A DNA stretch of 64,000 nucleotides. Origin: Megaleporinus macrocephalus. Taxonomy: Eukaryota > Chordata > Actinopteri > Characiformes > Anostomidae. Shown here piece after piece: positions 59,820 through 64,000 of the stretch (the first letter of the stretch is position 1; every line of letters begins with the position of its first letter). The position numbers and the translations under genes are program-made. Location of the stretch: the NCBI GenBank assembly GCA_021613375.1, contig CM038725.1:13628589-13692588 (forward strand), read 5' to 3'. The notes below the pieces were generated by a model. The model worked only from the letters and a program-made list of their open reading frames with translations. It did not search any database and had not been told where the DNA came from.

Positions 59820-60383
59820 CAAAGGTGTCAAAGGTATTTACTTTTATAACCCAAGTAGAAGTATTGATACTAGTGTTTAAAAATACTTCCGTAGAAGTTG
59901 AAGTATCAACTCAAGCTTTTTACTCCAGTAAAAGTGTAAAAGTACTGCTTTCAGAACTACTTAAAGTATAAAAGTAATGTAATTGTAATGTAAAAAATGC
60001 CATTAGGGACAAAAGCTCAGGCCGCACCACATGGGTCCATAGTGCACTAGTCCACCTGCCCAAAAACATAATTCTTCTAAAAGCCATAATGGTTATAATC
60101 TTATATTAAAATATTAATGTTGAAAAATTTGGGATGCACTAGGCTTCCTGTTTCAGCCGATGAATGCATTTTAGTACAATGTAAATATATTAAAGAAGCA
60201 TATCTGTGTACTACTGAGCATTAACATGTGTTTCATGGAGCAGAAGATATGATGACTGGTTGCCTATAAGTATTGTAATGGTGCAAAAAGTCCAAATAAT
60301 TACTCCAGTAAAATATAAATAACCAAAATTTCTACTTAAGTAAGGTAACAAAGTATTTGTACTTTTGTTACTTGACACATCTG
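59820..60383. mobile_element. hAT (Ac/Tol2-like ends) MITE, 564 bp
   Basis: The left end caaaggtgtcaaaggtattt (59820-59839) and, inverted, cagatgtgtcaagtaacaaa (60383 back to 60364). The subterminal regions are packed with aagtaaaagta / tacttttactt words typical of Ac/Tol2-type ends. The 8 bp flanks atccttac and gtcctaac agree at six positions. The interior is non-coding. Confidence 0.65.
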
Positions 60384-60639
60384 GTCCTAACTGATAAGTT
60401 TCTCTGCAGTTTCACACCAGACTGAATTTGTTTACACCCCGTTCGTTAAATTTTCTTAAAATTTTGAAAATATGAAGACATTCTGCTTCACTAAATCTGT
60501 TACAAATCTGATTTAATAATTAGAGTAATTGAATAGGTTAAACAATAGGACTAGACTTGTAACAAACTATGCACAACCTTTAGAAAATGGCAAGTACGGG
60601 AAAATGACAAAAAGCTTTTTTTAAAAATAAGTAATTATG

Positions 60640-61440
60640 ACAACGCCAGTTTGTGTGATCCAGTAAATCTGCGAGAGACAGCACGTTTATAAATGCCATC
60701 CAAGCGTTAAGTGCCATAATAAGCACCAAAAGCTCCTGTTGGCTTCCTGTTTTGATGGATTCACTAGTGCCATACACTAGCGAGCATGTCTCCGCTGAAT
60801 GGCCACAGTGCTGTGCATCAGTGAGGCATGATGAGCCCACTCACAGCACACCTCTCTTCGTCATTGAATAATTCATCATAGTAAATGTGTCAGATGAAGA
60901 CCTGAACCAGCCCACTGTCTCGTTTTTCCGAAGAGTAAGCAGATTCACTTGACTTGCCCAAAGATATAGTGTTTCCTGACGCTTGTCTTTTTTTTTCCAA
61001 GCTCTGCGAACTGGAGAGAACATGGGTTGTGCTCTAGTCTTGTTCTGTTCTTAGGAACATTAGTATTTCTGGCTTCAGCTTGATGATTGCTCTTCAGAAA
61101 ACATATCACGTCGCTGCCTGTACGCAGGCTTTTTAGTTAAGTAACTGAAGAAACTGGAATTAATTCAGCAAACAAGACGGGCTGTGAAATGTTGTACAGG
61201 CTCGTTGGTGCAAAATGACATTCAGGTTAATCTGGCAAGCAGAATAATCGGAGCTCAACCTGATATTGTGACATTTGATGGCTCCATCTGGAGCGCAAAA
61301 ACACTGCTACCTTTTCGGCAGAAGGTGTTGTCAGTGTTAATGTTTTCATACCCTGTTCAGAGCTTCTTCACATTTTTATTATTTTGCAGAACTGTTGTAT
61401 GAAAGCAGTAGAACTTTAGACATGTTATTATGAATTACAT
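60640..61440. promoter_or_regulatory. Candidate conserved non-coding blocks
   Basis: Complex DNA with homeodomain-like words (cattgaataattcatc, 60863-60878; ggaattaattcag, 61157-61169) and E-boxes (catctg). The frames on either strand lack splice context. Confidence 0.3.
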
Positions 61441-61449
61441 CATAGCTGT

Positions 61450-62090
61450 AATGGTCTACAGTACACACGCTCGAGCCTGCTACTGAATCACAGCCATAAT
61501 GTTACTCATGATATAGCAGCACAACACTGAGGGTGTTTATATGCACTTAATAATTCAGTTAACTGCAGAAAATCAGATCTTGTCAGTTATTAGATCAGCA
61601 TGTTTACATGCATTTGTGTAATGTGATAATGGGAAAACTTTGGAGTCTATATGAGTCAGCCAGTAATTGGATTTCTGCTTTACATCCAGCCAATAAGCTC
61701 CCACAATAAGACGTAACATAAAACTCAAACTTCATGAAGGTTATTATTTTGAACATTGAGTCACTTTAATGAAAACTATGAACATAATTCATTTATAAGA
61801 CTAAGAATATTTGAATTCTTTACCGTGGCCTGGTTTTGCACATGGGCAAGAATTAATGCATACTGTTCACATGACCACTTGAGTAATAACTGCAGAAATC
61901 TGATTACGATTGGATTAATACATTTATATAAATGCATTCATTAAGTTTTCAGTTCAAAATACTAGGCTATCATGTTGCACTAAGTTGCTGTAACTTATAG
62001 AATCTACACAGATCAGTGAATTAGCTAATTATCCTAAACCATAACAACAATCTCTCCTATCCATGCTATCTAACTACTTTCCAATTGAAA
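61450..62090. other. Gene-free AT-rich DNA
   Basis: Nothing recognised. Confidence 0.4.
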
Positions 62091-62144
62091 TGAGTAATAC
62101 CCTCTAAATGTAGGTACTTTTAAAAATATGGACCAAGAGTAATG

Positions 62145-63186
62145 TCTCGATATTTTTTGCTGAATGGCGATATACGATATATCAATAATTTTTCTTCCCA
62201 TAAGGTGATAACAAAAAATAGTTTTATTTGGATCTTGTTCGAACAAACAATGAGCATCTTTGTGCTGCTTTATTAAGAACAAGCATTAGCATTACTTGCT
62301 TAAACTTTAAAATTATGCAATCCTTAATAAATATAACAGTGAAATTTGATGCTGTTCTGTGGTTTTCATCCCTTCTCGCAAACGACATCCTCAGCTGTTC
62401 TGCTACAGTGAAAGGGGTTGTACTCTGTGAAATCGATACGCTAGTAACTGTTAGTTAATGTCATACTTACAGAACACGAGCGATACCTAACAACGTTACA
62501 GGTTTATTCATACGCTGACTGAATGTTAGCCATGTCGCTAGCTAACTAGCTAATACTTGCTGGTATTGTGCTAACATTAGCTGAATCGTAGCTGCCCAGT
62601 AGTGCTACTGCTCTTCATGCAGTCGAAAATCTCTTGACGGAGATTAATTTCATGTGTAATCAGATGTTTCATCAGATTAGATGTATTACCCGTTCTGGAA
62701 GCCACTATCTTGAAGCACTTGATGCAGTTGCTCTGAGACAGACTCTTTCGAAGTAGAGCCAAACTTTTGAGCGCCTCGACATGTTTTAACTAGCTCTGTG
62801 TGCTTCCCGTTTTGATGCGCGTTAGGTTTTTTATTTGTTATTTATTTTGCGTTATATGCAAAGTAACGAAAATACCCAGATACCCAGCCCTACTTTTGAC
62901 GGCCATTGTTTTTCTTTCTACTAACTAGCTGCTCTTGATAGCTTCTTTTGTGTCTTTATCTGTCTCTATGCTGTCACTGCCTGCGTTTACGCGTGAAGTG
63001 TTGAGGAGTGAGTTTTGTGGGGGATGAGAGGCGGGCCAGTGTGAAGAGTAAGGCGAACTGGTGGATCTACAAATGTAATTGCAGTGCAACACAGACTATA
63101 TCGATATAAACGATATTGTCTCATCTTATATCTCATATAAAAATATATCGATATCACTTAAAAACTCGATATATCGCCCAGGCCTA
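62145..63186 (-). mobile_element. Degenerate hAT element
   Basis: The right end, read on the minus strand, begins TAGGCCTGGGCGATATATCG (63186 back to 63167). The left end retains the matching inner part (ggcgatatacgatatatcaa, 62166-62185). Between them is a BED-finger fragment on the minus strand but no catalytic domain: an internally deleted relic. Confidence 0.6.
62577..62762 (-). pseudogene. hAT transposase N-terminal BED zinc finger fragment
   Basis: The 61-codon frame carries Cys13-x2-Cys16, then TGNTSNLMKHL with His33 and His37, the C-x2-C...H-x3-H pattern of BED fingers in hAT transposases, where it binds element ends. The finger's upstream aromatic residues and the whole RNase-H-like and dimerisation regions are missing, and the frame stops after the finger. 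So it is a remnant rather than a gene. Confidence 0.6.
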
Positions 63187-63199
63187 CTGTACGCCACAA

Positions 63200-64000
63200 T
63201 GAATGATTAGGTTGCATGAGATGCCAACATTCTGCAAAGCTTGTCCAACAGTGACAACTAAAAAAGAGTGCATTTGTGGGAAAAGCATTGGCGGGTCAAT
63301 TAGACGGTTCAGAATTATTTCTAATACGACACTGAAATGAAGACAAGTGACTGATCTTCATACACACTGGTAGAATAAAGCTTTGTGCTCCAGTCTTACG
63401 TTTTATTCTTGCAACAGCTTAGAGAGCCTGAATTAGTATTCGAAGCCAGAGCGTGACTCACAAAGCAACATTTTGGACTGCGTTGAAAGACCCAAACTGA
63501 AAAGGGTTTGCGTAGGTTTGCGTAGCATTTAGGCCTTTATGGACGTCATGTGCCAGTTGTCACACCAAACCCAGCAGCTGAAAAGCAGGATTAGAGTGCT
63601 GGGTGTGAGTGTGGCCTCTAATTTGCTCTCCCACACACCACAGCCCTGTTGTCTTTTTACACCTAGCCATGACCCTGCATGTGCTTTCAGAGGTGGTCCG
63701 CTGCCGGGAGAGCAGGCAGGGTGGTCCCCGTGCCGGCTCAGAGACGAGCATGTGACCACAGCCACATGGCAGGCGTACAGGCGAACGCTGCTGCCTGCTG
63801 CAATCACGTCAGAGGAGAAGAGAAACTAGTGGAGATATTTCTCTCTTGCATGGAACTTGGTTGACTGACATAGTTTGAGAGGCGTCTTGTCAAAGCAATG
63901 GCAGGTGGACTGTCGCAGTTCAGTAATGCTGTTGACTGAAGGTTGGGTGGATATTATGGCTGCACAGTATAAACCGTATGATGATACTGATGTATTTAAC
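63200..64000. promoter_or_regulatory. Complex, CpG-containing block at the window end
   Basis: 63420-63830 is GC-richer and non-repetitive, with frames open on both strands (63539-63829, 63529-63807) that mirror each other and have no domains. I infer non-coding DNA, perhaps regulatory. The last bases (tggctgcacagtataaacc, from 63958) resemble the start of a hAT MITE running out of the window. Confidence 0.3.

Overview
The window is vertebrate nuclear DNA and almost certainly from a bony fish. It is AT-rich, protein-coding sequence is very sparse, and spliceosomal introns are present. It is densely populated by Tc1/mariner, hAT, SINE and LINE remnants of types that are abundant in teleosts. 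Several of these (the family at 13245-13606, 11398-11612 and 32604-33075, the deleted Tc1 at 51818-52517, and the tRNA-derived SINE at 9268-9505) are ones I associate with otophysan fishes such as characins, catfishes, knifefishes and carps. That placement is inference from memory of repeat families, not a search. No bacterial-style gene, operon, CRISPR array, rRNA or functional tRNA gene is visible.

Only two convincing host coding segments were found, both on the + strand: an exon at 30534-30656 and an exon at 42268-42519. Both have polypyrimidine-AG acceptors and GTAAG-type donors, both are multiples of three, and they join in phase 0 across an 11.6 kb intron. Joined, they continue one leucine heptad pattern across the junction, so they are most likely neighbouring exons of one gene for a coiled-coil-containing protein that I could not name. 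The rest of the window is then intron or flanking DNA of that gene.

The non-coding DNA falls into three classes. (1) Transposon-derived sequence. The best piece is a complete Tc1-type element (43170-44776) with an uninterrupted DD34E transposase and double (IR/DR) terminal repeats, sitting inside a GATA microsatellite that is itself the tail of a LINE. Around it lie at least six decayed Tc1 relics, several hAT relics and MITEs, foldback MITEs, SINEs, LINE 3' ends and one probable solo LTR. Several are nested, which gives a relative order of insertion. (2) Simple and tandem repeats: CT, GT, TA and GATA microsatellites, a 1.5 kb polypyrimidine block with an internal duplication (36163-37690), and a 1.6 kb minisatellite of 24-25 bp units (54680-56270) whose unit resembles a transposon terminus and which abuts a 200 bp palindrome. 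(3) Blocks of higher-complexity, CpG-containing, non-repetitive DNA with clustered homeodomain, SOX, forkhead and octamer-like words (for example 1800-2260, 4400-4715, 38100-38960, 49860-50150, 56740-57000). I read these as candidate cis-regulatory elements, to be tested by cross-species alignment.

I found no new gene system. The most informative items are the intact Tc1 in a LINE tail, the minisatellite/palindrome pair, the hAT MITE pair sharing a TTTAAA target, the nested insertions, and the unidentified coiled-coil gene.
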